NCBI GenBank assembly: GCA_913052655.1
Contig: CAJXFN010000057.1
Coordinates: 1-8,841 of the forward strand
Direction: 5' to 3'
Length of the DNA: 8,841 nt
From: an uncultured Flavobacteriales bacterium
GTDB lineage: Bacteria > Bacteroidota > Bacteroidia > Flavobacteriales > BACL11
Shown here: positions 1 to 6,541 of the stretch, piece after piece
Position numbering within the stretch: the first letter of the stretch is position 1
How the letters are laid out: each line of letters begins with the position of its first letter
The notes under the pieces: generated by a model
Databases searched by the model: none
The model's input: only the letters and a program-made list of their open reading frames with translations
Told to the model about the DNA's origin: nothing
Position numbers and translations under genes: made by a program

Positions 1-611
1 TTTGATAGTTCTTCATTTATAGCTCCGTAACTTGTATTGTGTATTGGTCGCTTACTTAAGTTAAATGACACATGAGTTATCATAAGTTTATCTTTCCATT
101 TATTCTTAAAAATAGAATCTCGATATTTAAATTTACATTCTGAATTTGTGAAAATATGTTCTTTTCCGTCTATCAAATTAATAGTCCATACTTTATCAAT
201 GACATTTTTCACTTCTACCCCATAAGCTCCAATATTTTGCATGGGAGAAGCTCCAATATTTCCTGGAATTAGTGCTAAATTTTCAATTCCTGAGAGACCA
301 TTTTCAATACTCCACAATACAAATTTATGCCAATTTTCTCCGGCTCCAACTTTTATATTTTTAATATGCTCATTTTCTGAAATAATATCAATTCCTTTTA
401 TCTCATTTTTTATAATGAGCCCATCAAAATCTTTTGTGAAAAGCATATTACTGCCACCCCCAAGAATTAGATAGTTATTTTTTTTAAATTCTTCTTTTTT
501 TAGAAGATGTTTAAGTTCTGCAATAGAATGTATTTCACAAAATAATTTACAATTTACTTTAATTCCAAAAGTAGTTAGTTTTTTTAGAGATATGTTTTTG
601 GAAAAGTTCAT
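1..611 (-). CDS. murB: MurB, UDP-N-acetylenolpyruvoylglucosamine reductase (N-terminal 203 residues, cut by left window edge)
   Basis: This gene encodes the flavoenzyme that uses NADPH to reduce the enolpyruvyl group of UDP-GlcNAc-enolpyruvate to UDP-N-acetylmuramate, the second committed cytoplasmic step of peptidoglycan synthesis. My reading of the reverse strand from ATG at 611 gives an open frame to the window edge. It begins MNFSKNISLKKLTTFGI. FAD-binding landmarks are GGGSN at residues 51-55 and the segment at 105-133 containing GLSGIENL, IPG and QNIGAYGVE. The motif YRDSIFK starts at residue 163, and its Arg164 matches the substrate-contacting arginine of the family. The catalytic Ser in GSFFKNP and the C-terminal Glu should lie beyond the left edge, so the gene is partial here, not broken. 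The start codon overlaps the ftsE stop by one base (TGATG), pointing to coupled translation. Identification is firm; completeness cannot be judged. Confidence 0.95.
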   Translation of the reverse strand, partial: MNFSKNISLKKLTTFGIKVNCKLFCEIHSIAELKHLLKKEEFKKNNYLILGGGSNMLFTKDFDGLIIKNEIKGIDIISENEHIKNIKVGAGENWHKFVLWSIENGLSGIENLALIPGNIGASPMQNIGAYGVEVKNVIDKVWTINLIDGKEHIFTNSECKFKYRDSIFKNKWKDKLMITHVSFNLSKRPIHNTSYGAINEELS

Positions 612-1288
612 CAAGACACAAGAACCTCTTTTATTTCTTTGTCATGAAATCTATAAGTTTTACTAGGAAAGTTTTTGATTATTGAGTAATCATGAGTAGC
701 AATAACAATTGTTGTTCCATTTTGGTTAATTTCTTTCATAGTTTCAATAATACTTTTAGACTTTTCAGGATCTAAATTGCCTGTAGGTTCATCTGCCAAA
801 ATAATTTTTGGATGATTTAATAGAGCTCTAGCTATAGAAACTCTTTGTTGTTCTCCACCAGAAAGTTCAAATGGCATTTTCTTTTCAACTTTTTTTAAAT
901 GAACCGTATTTAAAACTTCAGCTATTCTTTCTTTAATTTTATGTTTGTCTTTCCATCCAGTTGATCTTAGTACAAACTCTAAGTTTTTGTAGATGTTTCT
1001 ATCTGATAGTAGTTGAAAGTCTTGAAAAATAATTCCTAATTTTCTTCTAAGGTATGCAATATTTCTATTTTTAATTTTTGACAAATCATAATCCGCTATT
1101 TGGATATTTCCGATCTGGAAATCAACACCTTTGTATAGTGATTTTAATAATGAACTTTTTCCACTTCCTGTTTCTCCAATAAGATAAATGAAATCTCCTT
1201 CTCTAACCTCTAAATTAATATTTTTTAATATTTCATTATTATGGTATGAAATATGAAGTTTCGAAATTGAAATAATAGACTTACTCAT
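611..1288 (-). CDS. ftsE: FtsE, ATP-binding subunit of the FtsEX cell-division ABC complex
   Basis: This is a 225-residue ABC ATPase. FtsE works with the membrane protein FtsX at the division site, where the complex controls periplasmic cell-wall hydrolases; it acts as a mechanotransmitter, not a classical transporter. Visible motifs, numbered from the start chosen here, are Walker A GETGSGKS (38-45), the Q-loop in IIFQDFQLL (Q89), signature LSGGEQQR (142-149), Walker B IILADEPTGNLD (D166, E167) and the H-loop ATHD (H199). All catalytic residues are present. The length matches FtsE (about 220 residues), and the SGKSSLL and RRKLGIIFQDFQLL segments favour FtsE over LolD or other MacB-type ATPases. 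I chose ATG at 1288 because it overlaps the upstream stop compactly (ATGAGTAA) and gives the usual short N-terminus. An in-frame ATG at 1315 would add nine residues. No ftsX is seen in this window. Confidence 0.9.
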   Translation of the reverse strand: MSKSIISISKLHISYHNNEILKNINLEVREGDFIYLIGETGSGKSSLLKSLYKGVDFQIGNIQIADYDLSKIKNRNIAYLRRKLGIIFQDFQLLSDRNIYKNLEFVLRSTGWKDKHKIKERIAEVLNTVHLKKVEKKMPFELSGGEQQRVSIARALLNHPKIILADEPTGNLDPEKSKSIIETMKEINQNGTTIVIATHDYSIIKNFPSKTYRFHDKEIKEVLVS

Positions 1289-1493
1289 CTTCTTTGTATT
1301 TAAAGATTTTTCCAAATGGCATTTTTGTGATTGTTTCTTTTAGTTTTCCTGAAGGGTCTTCGATATCATTTTTTTTAAATCCTCTATCTATCTGATCAGC
1401 TCTAAAATAGGCTTTTAGAGATAGGTCTTCATCTCTTAACTGAACAAAGTCAGGGATTTTTCCAGTTCCTTTTATTTTTAAAATATGCAACAT
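1281..1493 (-). CDS. Conserved-looking small hypothetical protein (70 residues) upstream of ftsE
   Basis: I do not recognise a named function. The protein is 70 residues, basic/acidic mixed, soluble, with no signal peptide and no membrane segment. It opens MLHILKIKGTGKIPDFVQLRDE, has a central AYFRADQIDRGF segment and ends in a charged KYKEDE tail. The gene is judged real because it fills the space between the divergent intergenic region and ftsE, begins with ATG just inside a promoter-like sequence, and its stop overlaps the ftsE start by 8 bases (ATGAGTAA), an arrangement expected for a genuine leading gene of an operon. The alternating hydrophobic pattern (LHILKI, FVQLRD, LKAYFRA) is compatible with a small beta-rich fold. 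Its position suggests a link to FtsE or the cell envelope, but that is inference from context only. Confidence 0.75.
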   Translation of the reverse strand: MLHILKIKGTGKIPDFVQLRDEDLSLKAYFRADQIDRGFKKNDIEDPSGKLKETITKMPFGKIFKYKEDE

Positions 1494-1643
1494 AATAATG
1501 TCGTAAAAATAGTGTTTTTATTGTGTTGAGAGATATTTTTTTTGGATTTACTTGTTAAAAAAAGATGTTGAAAACTTCGAATTTTAAGTTTATACAGAGT
1601 GTTCTTTATCTTTAATTTTAAAAACTGATAATAATAACTAGTC
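1494..1643. other. Divergent intergenic region between the minus-strand division cluster and the TPR gene
   Basis: These 150 bases are extremely AT-rich and separate two divergently read gene groups, so they must carry promoters for both directions. On the plus strand, TATCTTTA at 1607-1614 matches five of the six fixed bases of TAnnTTTG and would place the start of transcription roughly 25 bases before the TPR gene ATG. No convincing -33 TTG lies at the right distance. No ribosome-binding site of the AGGAGG type precedes either ATG, as is usual in Bacteroidota. No small ORF or RNA structure is evident. Confidence 0.5.
1504..1511 (-). promoter_or_regulatory. Possible -7 box of the promoter for the 70-aa gene-ftsE-murB cluster
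   Basis: On the minus strand this reads TATTTTTA, matching five of the six fixed bases of the Bacteroidetes -7 consensus TAnnTTTG. Its flank (AAAACACTATTTTTAC) closely resembles the better box before gyrB (ACACTATTTTTGCC), which is why I give it some weight. Transcription would start only a few bases before the ATG at 1493, so the message would be nearly leaderless. The box lies in a weak inverted repeat (TAAAAA at 1504-1509 with TTTTTA at 1515-1520). No clear -33 element was found. Confidence 0.35.
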
Positions 1644-4600
1644 ATGACAAAACAATTTTTGATAACCTTGTTCTTGTTTTTATTTTTTTTAGATTTAAAT
1701 GGTCAAGTAAGTAATCTGAATAAAGCAGAGTATTTATATAGAAATGGAGAGTATAGTTTAGCTCAAAATATATTTATATCTGAACTTAATAATTCAGGAA
1801 AAAATGATTTTGTTTTATATAGAATTGCTGAATGCTCTAAGAAGATGGGAAATAATGATGCTGTATACTGGTATCAAGAATTATTAAATAAATATAAGAA
1901 CTCTAACTATTATCAAAAATCGAAGTTAGATCTTTCATACATTTATTTTGCAGAAAAGAAATACTCAAATTCAGTAAGACTATTAGCTGATATTAATCAA
2001 AAAGAACTGATGACAGATGAATACTTCTTTAAATATGGATATTCTTTGTTTTATTTAGAGAAGTATGATGACGCAAAATATAATTTTTTAAAAGTAGAAA
2101 AAGGAAAATACAAGGCTCTCTCTCAATATTTTTATGCACATATTTGTTATGTTCAGAAATTGTATCATAAATCTCTTTCAAGCTTTCAATCCTTATCTGA
2201 TGATAAAATATTTTCAAGAATTGTTCCTTATTATGTAACACAAATATACTATTACTTGCAAAAATACTCGGAAGTTGTAGAATATGCGGTTCCTCTATTA
2301 GAGAATGTTTTATCCTCCAGAGAATCAGAGATAAACAGGATTATTTCTGATTCTTATTATCATCTTTCGGATTATGAAAGTGCCATCATATATTTTAACA
2401 GGTATTTAGAGATAACAGAAGAAGTAAGCGTAGTTGATTATTTTCAGTTAGGGCAGATTAGTATTTATTTAAAAGACTATGAGAAAGCAATTGGTTATTT
2501 AGAAAAGGTTAAGAACATTAATGATAGTATATATCAATATACTTCTTATTATTTAGGAAAATCGTATTTAAAAACAAATAAGAAAAATTTTGCTATAAAT
2601 GCATTTAAGAATGCTTCTGAAATAAATTTTGATTTAGAGATAAAAGAGGAATCTTTATATAATTATTTTAAGCTTTCTTACGAGTTAGATTTGCCTTATT
2701 CTAATCTCAATTATGTGATGGATCAGTTAGAAAAATTTAATCTATCAAAGTATAAACAAGAGATGAAGCTTTTAATGATAAATATGTTTCAAAGTACTAA
2801 TCAGTATCAGCAAGCTTTTGATTTTTTAAAAAACAGTCACCTTCCTAAGAAAAAACAAAGGCAAACTCTTCAAAGGTTAGCTTATTATATTGGAATTCAA
2901 CATTATAATAATGCAAATTATAGTAATGCCTTGCTTAAGTTTGAGTTTGCTAGAAAATACCGGGAAAATATAGAGATAGACGTGATGTGTTTGTATTGGC
3001 TCGCAGATTGTTATTATCAGTTAAATGATTATGATAGGTCCATAATACATTATAAAGAATTTTTAGAAACTCCTTCTAATTCTTTAATTGATAAAATTTC
3101 AATAGCAAGGTATAATTTAGCTTATTCTTATTTTAAGTCTAAGAAATATAATAAGGCGATAAATATGTTTAGAAAGTCTATTAATTCTGAATTAGATTTA
3201 GTTAGAATGCGTGATGCGAAATTGAGGTTAGCAGATAGTTACTATATGATGTCTGAATTTGAAAATGCAGCTAATTATTATCATAAATCAAGGTTAGATA
3301 TTCTAGGATTGAAAGAGTCTGATTTTGATATGGATTATTCTGCGTATCAAGAGTCAAAATGTTATGGATTAATATCTGATTACGATCGTCAGGAAAAGTG
3401 TTTGAAAGGATTAATCTTAGGATCTGAAGAATCTCCATATTTTGAAAGGTCTTTAATAGACCTTGCTACACTGTATAAAAACCAAAATAAAAATGAGGAA
3501 GCGATTATATATTACGATAAAGTTATAAATCTGTCTAAAGATGACGAAGTACTTTCTAAGTCTTTGTTAAACAAAGGCTTGATTTATTTTAACGAAGAGA
3601 ATTTTGAAAGCTCCATTTTATGTTTAAAAGAAGTAATTGAGAATTATCCGAGAACTGTTTCATTTTCAAATGCTAAAATTGGATTAAAAGACGCTTATTT
3701 ACAAATGGGAAGTATAAATGAATACTTATCATATATAAATAAAATTCCGCAATTAGATATTTCTGTTTCTGCAAAGGATTCGTTGAGTTATAAGGCAGCT
3801 TACAATAGATTTAATAAGGCAGAGTATTATGACTCCAAAATTCAATTTAAAAGTTATTTAGAAAACTTTGGAGAATCATCAATTTTTTATAAACAATCAC
3901 TATATTATTACGGTGAATCTTGTTGGAAAACAAAAGATACATTACTTGCAATAGAGTCATTTCAACTAGTAGTTGATTTAGGAGTTTCCGTATTTTACGA
4001 ACCTTCCTTGGTTAAAATTTGTAGATATTTCTATAATACTAAGGATGTTGAATTATCTAACAAATATTATCAGTTGTTAGATTCTACAGCTTCCTCTAAT
4101 GGATTAAAAAGAGAATCTATTATCAGACTTATGTTTGGTTTTGAAAGGTTAAATGAGAAACTTGCGGTTTCCTATGCAAATCGTGTTCTAAAATCTGGTA
4201 AATTAAATGATAGACTAGTAGCTAGATCAAAACTAATAATTGCAAGAAATGATTTTAATATTGGAAACTTTGCTAGATCATCCAATCTATGTGATGAAAT
4301 TGTTGCATTGACTAACAATGAAGACGGATCCGAAGCGATGTATATGAAGTCTTATTTTTCATTTCTTAATGATGATTATATAAAAATAGAAGAGTTAGTA
4401 TTTCAGCTTGCGGAAGAATATTCTTCAAATCATTGGATTGCAAAAGGCTTTATATTACTTTCTGATGTATATGTAAAACAAAAGAATTATTATCAAGCAA
4501 AAGCTACTTTAGAAAGTATTATAGAAAATCATGATGGATTAGAATTAGTGAATGAAGCAAAATTTAAATGGGAACAAATTGTAGAGAAGGAACAGATAAA

Positions 4601-4697
4601 GAAAAAAAATGAAGTAGAGGAGGTGTCAATTACAATAGGAGATACATTGGATTATAAAATTACCTACTCTGATTTAGAAATAGAAGAAGAATTTTAA
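1644..4697 (+). CDS. Large exported tetratricopeptide-repeat (TPR) protein
   Basis: This is a 1017-residue protein with an N-terminal signal peptide: M-T-K-Q followed by a hydrophobic run to about residue 18 and a likely cleavage near NG/QVS (20-21). There is no Cys at the cleavage site, so it is not an evident lipoprotein. Nearly the whole mature chain is helical TPR-like repeats of about 34 residues, for example NKAEYLYRNGEYSLAQNIF (26-44), YGYSLFYLEKYDDAKYNF (131-148), SYYHLSDYESAIIYFNRYL (237-255) and SYYLGKSYLKTNKKNFAINAF (301-321). The repeats continue to about residue 970. The last 42 residues (976-1017) leave the repeat pattern and form a charged, strongly acidic tail. TPR solenoids are protein-binding scaffolds, so a periplasmic or inner-leaflet outer-membrane adaptor role is inferred. 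The next gene starts 12 bases downstream and encodes a predicted outer-membrane barrel, its obvious candidate partner. The precise function is unknown; SprE/PorW-type gliding and secretion TPR lipoproteins are a looser alternative. Confidence 0.85.
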   Translation: MTKQFLITLFLFLFFLDLNGQVSNLNKAEYLYRNGEYSLAQNIFISELNNSGKNDFVLYRIAECSKKMGNNDAVYWYQELLNKYKNSNYYQKSKLDLSYIYFAEKKYSNSVRLLADINQKELMTDEYFFKYGYSLFYLEKYDDAKYNFLKVEKGKYKALSQYFYAHICYVQKLYHKSLSSFQSLSDDKIFSRIVPYYVTQIYYYLQKYSEVVEYAVPLLENVLSSRESEINRIISDSYYHLSDYESAIIYFNRYLEITEEVSVVDYFQLGQISIYLKDYEKAIGYLEKVKNINDSIYQYTSYYLGKSYLKTNKKNFAINAFKNASEINFDLEIKEESLYNYFKLSYELDLPYSNLNYVMDQLEKFNLSKYKQEMKLLMINMFQSTNQYQQAFDFLKNSHLPKKKQRQTLQRLAYYIGIQHYNNANYSNALLKFEFARKYRENIEIDVMCLYWLADCYYQLNDYDRSIIHYKEFLETPSNSLIDKISIARYNLAYSYFKSKKYNKAINMFRKSINSELDLVRMRDAKLRLADSYYMMSEFENAANYYHKSRLDILGLKESDFDMDYSAYQESKCYGLISDYDRQEKCLKGLILGSEESPYFERSLIDLATLYKNQNKNEEAIIYYDKVINLSKDDEVLSKSLLNKGLIYFNEENFESSILCLKEVIENYPRTVSFSNAKIGLKDAYLQMGSINEYLSYINKIPQLDISVSAKDSLSYKAAYNRFNKAEYYDSKIQFKSYLENFGESSIFYKQSLYYYGESCWKTKDTLLAIESFQLVVDLGVSVFYEPSLVKICRYFYNTKDVELSNKYYQLLDSTASSNGLKRESIIRLMFGFERLNEKLAVSYANRVLKSGKLNDRLVARSKLIIARNDFNIGNFARSSNLCDEIVALTNNEDGSEAMYMKSYFSFLNDDYIKIEELVFQLAEEYSSNHWIAKGFILLSDVYVKQKNYYQAKATLESIIENHDGLELVNEAKFKWEQIVEKEQIKKKNEVEEVSITIGDTLDYKITYSDLEIEEEF

Positions 4698-4709
4698 AAT
4701 TAAAATAAA

Positions 4710-6419
4710 ATGAAAATATTACATGTCTGTTTTTTTGTTTTTTTGTCTGTAAAATTGTTATTTTCTCAAGATATAGATCAAGCAGAAGTAAAAGTTTTGG
4801 AGGGTTTTAAACCTGAGATCCCAGAATCTGAAAAGATAAAGGAAACTTCTGATTTTATTGATACTAATAAAATTGATAAGGTCCAGATATATTCGTTTCT
4901 CAATAAAACTTTAGATGTTTCTTATGAATCAAGACCTATAAAATCTGCAAAATTAAGTGGAGAAAAATTACCTGAGATAAAAAGATTTTTAGTGTTGTTA
5001 GGAGGAGGTACTCATTCTTTACATTCCAATATATCCTATAATAGTTTAAGAAAAGATTATTATTCCTACGGAGTGACATTTAATCAATTTTCTAACAGTT
5101 ATAAAGTGTGTTATGATGATGTGTCTAGAAATGATGATATATTTAAAAATTCACATGTTAATTTAAAAACATTCGTAAAAAAGATTGGTGTTAAGAATAT
5201 ATTAGTTGCAAATATAGATTATGACAGAAGAGCATCAAAATATAAAGAAGATTTTCCAGGATCTTCACAATGTGAAGATTGTGATCTTAATAGATTTTCT
5301 TACTCTAAATTTGGAATTTCTTTGATTTCAAATGAGTTATCTGATCATGAGTTAAAATATAAAACAAAATTCTTCATTTCAGATTTAAATCAGTTATCAG
5401 AGAATCAAATTCATTTTAGTAGTATATTAAGTAAATATGTTTATAATTATCCTTTAAATGTAAAATTAGACTTTAACGATTACATAAATTATTCAAAAAC
5501 TGATTCTTTATCATCAAGAGAGAAAATGGGTGTGAAAGAGTTTTTAGTTTCTCCATCTACATTACTAACAGAATATGGAATAGATTTTAATATTGGTTTA
5601 GATATGTATTATCAGACTGATTTGATAGATGGCTCAAGTTTTGAGTTTTTTCCTCAATTTCAGCTTAGTAAATATTTGGTAAAAAATATTCTTTTTGTAG
5701 AAGGAGGAATTCGGTCTGTTAGAGTTAGAAATACAATAAAGTCTTTGTCTGATGAAAATCCGTATATAATAGCTCCCGGTACTAATCAAATATATGGAAT
5801 AGATAGTCTTATTTCTCTAAATTTAAAAAGCACAGATATCAAGAATGAGTTATACTTACAAATGGAAAATGTAATTGGTAGAGATGAAATATTTAATGGT
5901 AGTATTTCTTATGGAAAAATCTCTAACTTGCCATTTTACTATTCGATAAATTTAGATAAAAATAGAAGATTTTATTTTTCCTATATAGACGTCTGGAGAT
6001 TGAGAGCAAATGCAAATTATAAATGGCAAATTAATGATTTGATTGGCATAAATGCATCCATAAATTATTTTAAGTACGATACCACTGTATCAAACAAAGA
6101 AAATATTAACGGGAATTTTGGTGTTTCTCTTAATTTAGATGAGAAAATAAAAGTAAATACCAGTATATCTTATTTAGGAGAAAGAAAATCTTTAAGTTCA
6201 AGTGGAGATTTTGAAACTTCTATACTAGAGATTAATTGGTCGGAAGAATATGTGCTAAATCCTCAAATTCATACTAATATATCTATTGATTATAATTATA
6301 CTAATTCCATTTCAGGATTCTTAAGAATTAATAATATTTTAAACTCAAAACAAGAGATGTGGTACGGATACAGGGAAATTGGTATTAATGCTTGGGTTGG
6401 ATTGTCCTATTCCTTCTAG
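4710..6419 (+). CDS. Predicted outer-membrane beta-barrel protein paired with the TPR protein
   Basis: This is a 569-residue protein with a Sec signal peptide (hydrophobic core HVCFFVFLSVKLLF, cleavage near S19/Q20). A proline- and charge-containing periplasmic stretch (about 20-88) includes VKVLEGFKPEIPESEKI. From about residue 90 the sequence alternates polar and hydrophobic residues in aromatic-rich strands to the end, and the last residues are WVGLSYSF, a classic terminal-Phe barrel signature recognised by the BAM machinery. There is no recognisable TonB plug domain or TonB box, and it is shorter than TonB-dependent transporters, although members of this family are, from memory, sometimes labelled TonB-dependent receptor. 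It contains C134 and a CEDC pair (C188, C191). It probably shares a transcript with the TPR gene 12 bases upstream. Substrate or partner is unknown; an envelope-assembly or transport role is inference. Confidence 0.75.
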   Translation: MKILHVCFFVFLSVKLLFSQDIDQAEVKVLEGFKPEIPESEKIKETSDFIDTNKIDKVQIYSFLNKTLDVSYESRPIKSAKLSGEKLPEIKRFLVLLGGGTHSLHSNISYNSLRKDYYSYGVTFNQFSNSYKVCYDDVSRNDDIFKNSHVNLKTFVKKIGVKNILVANIDYDRRASKYKEDFPGSSQCEDCDLNRFSYSKFGISLISNELSDHELKYKTKFFISDLNQLSENQIHFSSILSKYVYNYPLNVKLDFNDYINYSKTDSLSSREKMGVKEFLVSPSTLLTEYGIDFNIGLDMYYQTDLIDGSSFEFFPQFQLSKYLVKNILFVEGGIRSVRVRNTIKSLSDENPYIIAPGTNQIYGIDSLISLNLKSTDIKNELYLQMENVIGRDEIFNGSISYGKISNLPFYYSINLDKNRRFYFSYIDVWRLRANANYKWQINDLIGINASINYFKYDTTVSNKENINGNFGVSLNLDEKIKVNTSISYLGERKSLSSSGDFETSILEINWSEEYVLNPQIHTNISIDYNYTNSISGFLRINNILNSKQEMWYGYREIGINAWVGLSYSF

Positions 6420-6420
6420 A

Positions 6421-6437
6421 AAAAGTTATTAACTTTT
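6421..6437. repeat. AT-rich palindrome 1 (8-bp arms) just after the barrel gene stop
   Basis: AAAAGTTATTAACTTTT is a perfect inverted repeat with 8-base arms around a single central T. It begins two bases after the TAG stop of the barrel gene. As RNA it could fold only with one or two pairs opened for the loop. It may be part of a weak terminator, a protein-binding site, or a DnaA-like element. Confidence 0.6.
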
Positions 6438-6438
6438 G

Positions 6439-6460
6439 TTGATAAACTTTTATCAATTTT
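6439..6460 (+). terminator. AT-rich palindrome 2 followed by TTTT: possible weak intrinsic terminator
   Basis: TTGATAAACTTTTATCAA (6439-6456) is a perfect inverted repeat with 8-base arms and a 2-base centre, followed directly by TTTT (6457-6460). In RNA this gives a 7-pair stem with a 4-base loop and a short U-run, which fits a weak terminator for the TPR-barrel transcript. The single GC pair makes it unstable, so a DNA-level operator or a cruciform-prone site is an equally fair reading. Confidence 0.4.
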
Positions 6461-6475
6461 AATGTTAAAACACAC

Positions 6476-6483
6476 TATTTTTG
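6476..6483 (+). promoter_or_regulatory. -7 promoter box for gyrB (TATTTTTG)
   Basis: TATTTTTG matches all fixed bases of the Bacteroidetes sigma-ABfr -7 consensus TAnnTTTG and is followed by the C that often comes next in flavobacterial promoters. It predicts transcription starting around 6488-6491 and a leader of about 50 bases before the gyrB ATG. A clear -33 TTG at 19-21 bases upstream is missing, so the call rests on the -7 box and position. Confidence 0.6.
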
Positions 6484-6541
6484 CCATGTCTATTTATATA
6501 TTTGTCTAACTTAAAAATAAGAGATTAATTACACTAAAATT

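Noticed and set aside
241..474. Plus-strand open frame of 77 codons
   Set aside because: It is the antisense shadow of murB, whose reverse-strand reading carries the GGGSN and QNIGAYG motifs; the plus-strand peptide has no family features.
2029..2241. Minus-strand open frame inside the TPR gene
   Set aside because: Antisense shadow of a strongly supported TPR coding sequence; no independent signals.
1644..4697. Gliding/type IX secretion TPR lipoprotein SprE/PorW
   Set aside because: The signal peptide lacks a lipobox Cys and no other gliding or type IX genes are nearby; similarity is limited to generic TPR architecture.
4710..6419. Classical TonB-dependent receptor
   Set aside because: No TonB box or plug-domain motif is visible and the length (569 residues) is short for that family; kept as a generic outer-membrane barrel.
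6420..6541. Chromosomal replication origin at the gyrB upstream region
   Set aside because: Only one imperfect DnaA-like nonamer and no dnaA, dnaN or box cluster is visible; the AT-rich palindromes alone do not support an origin.
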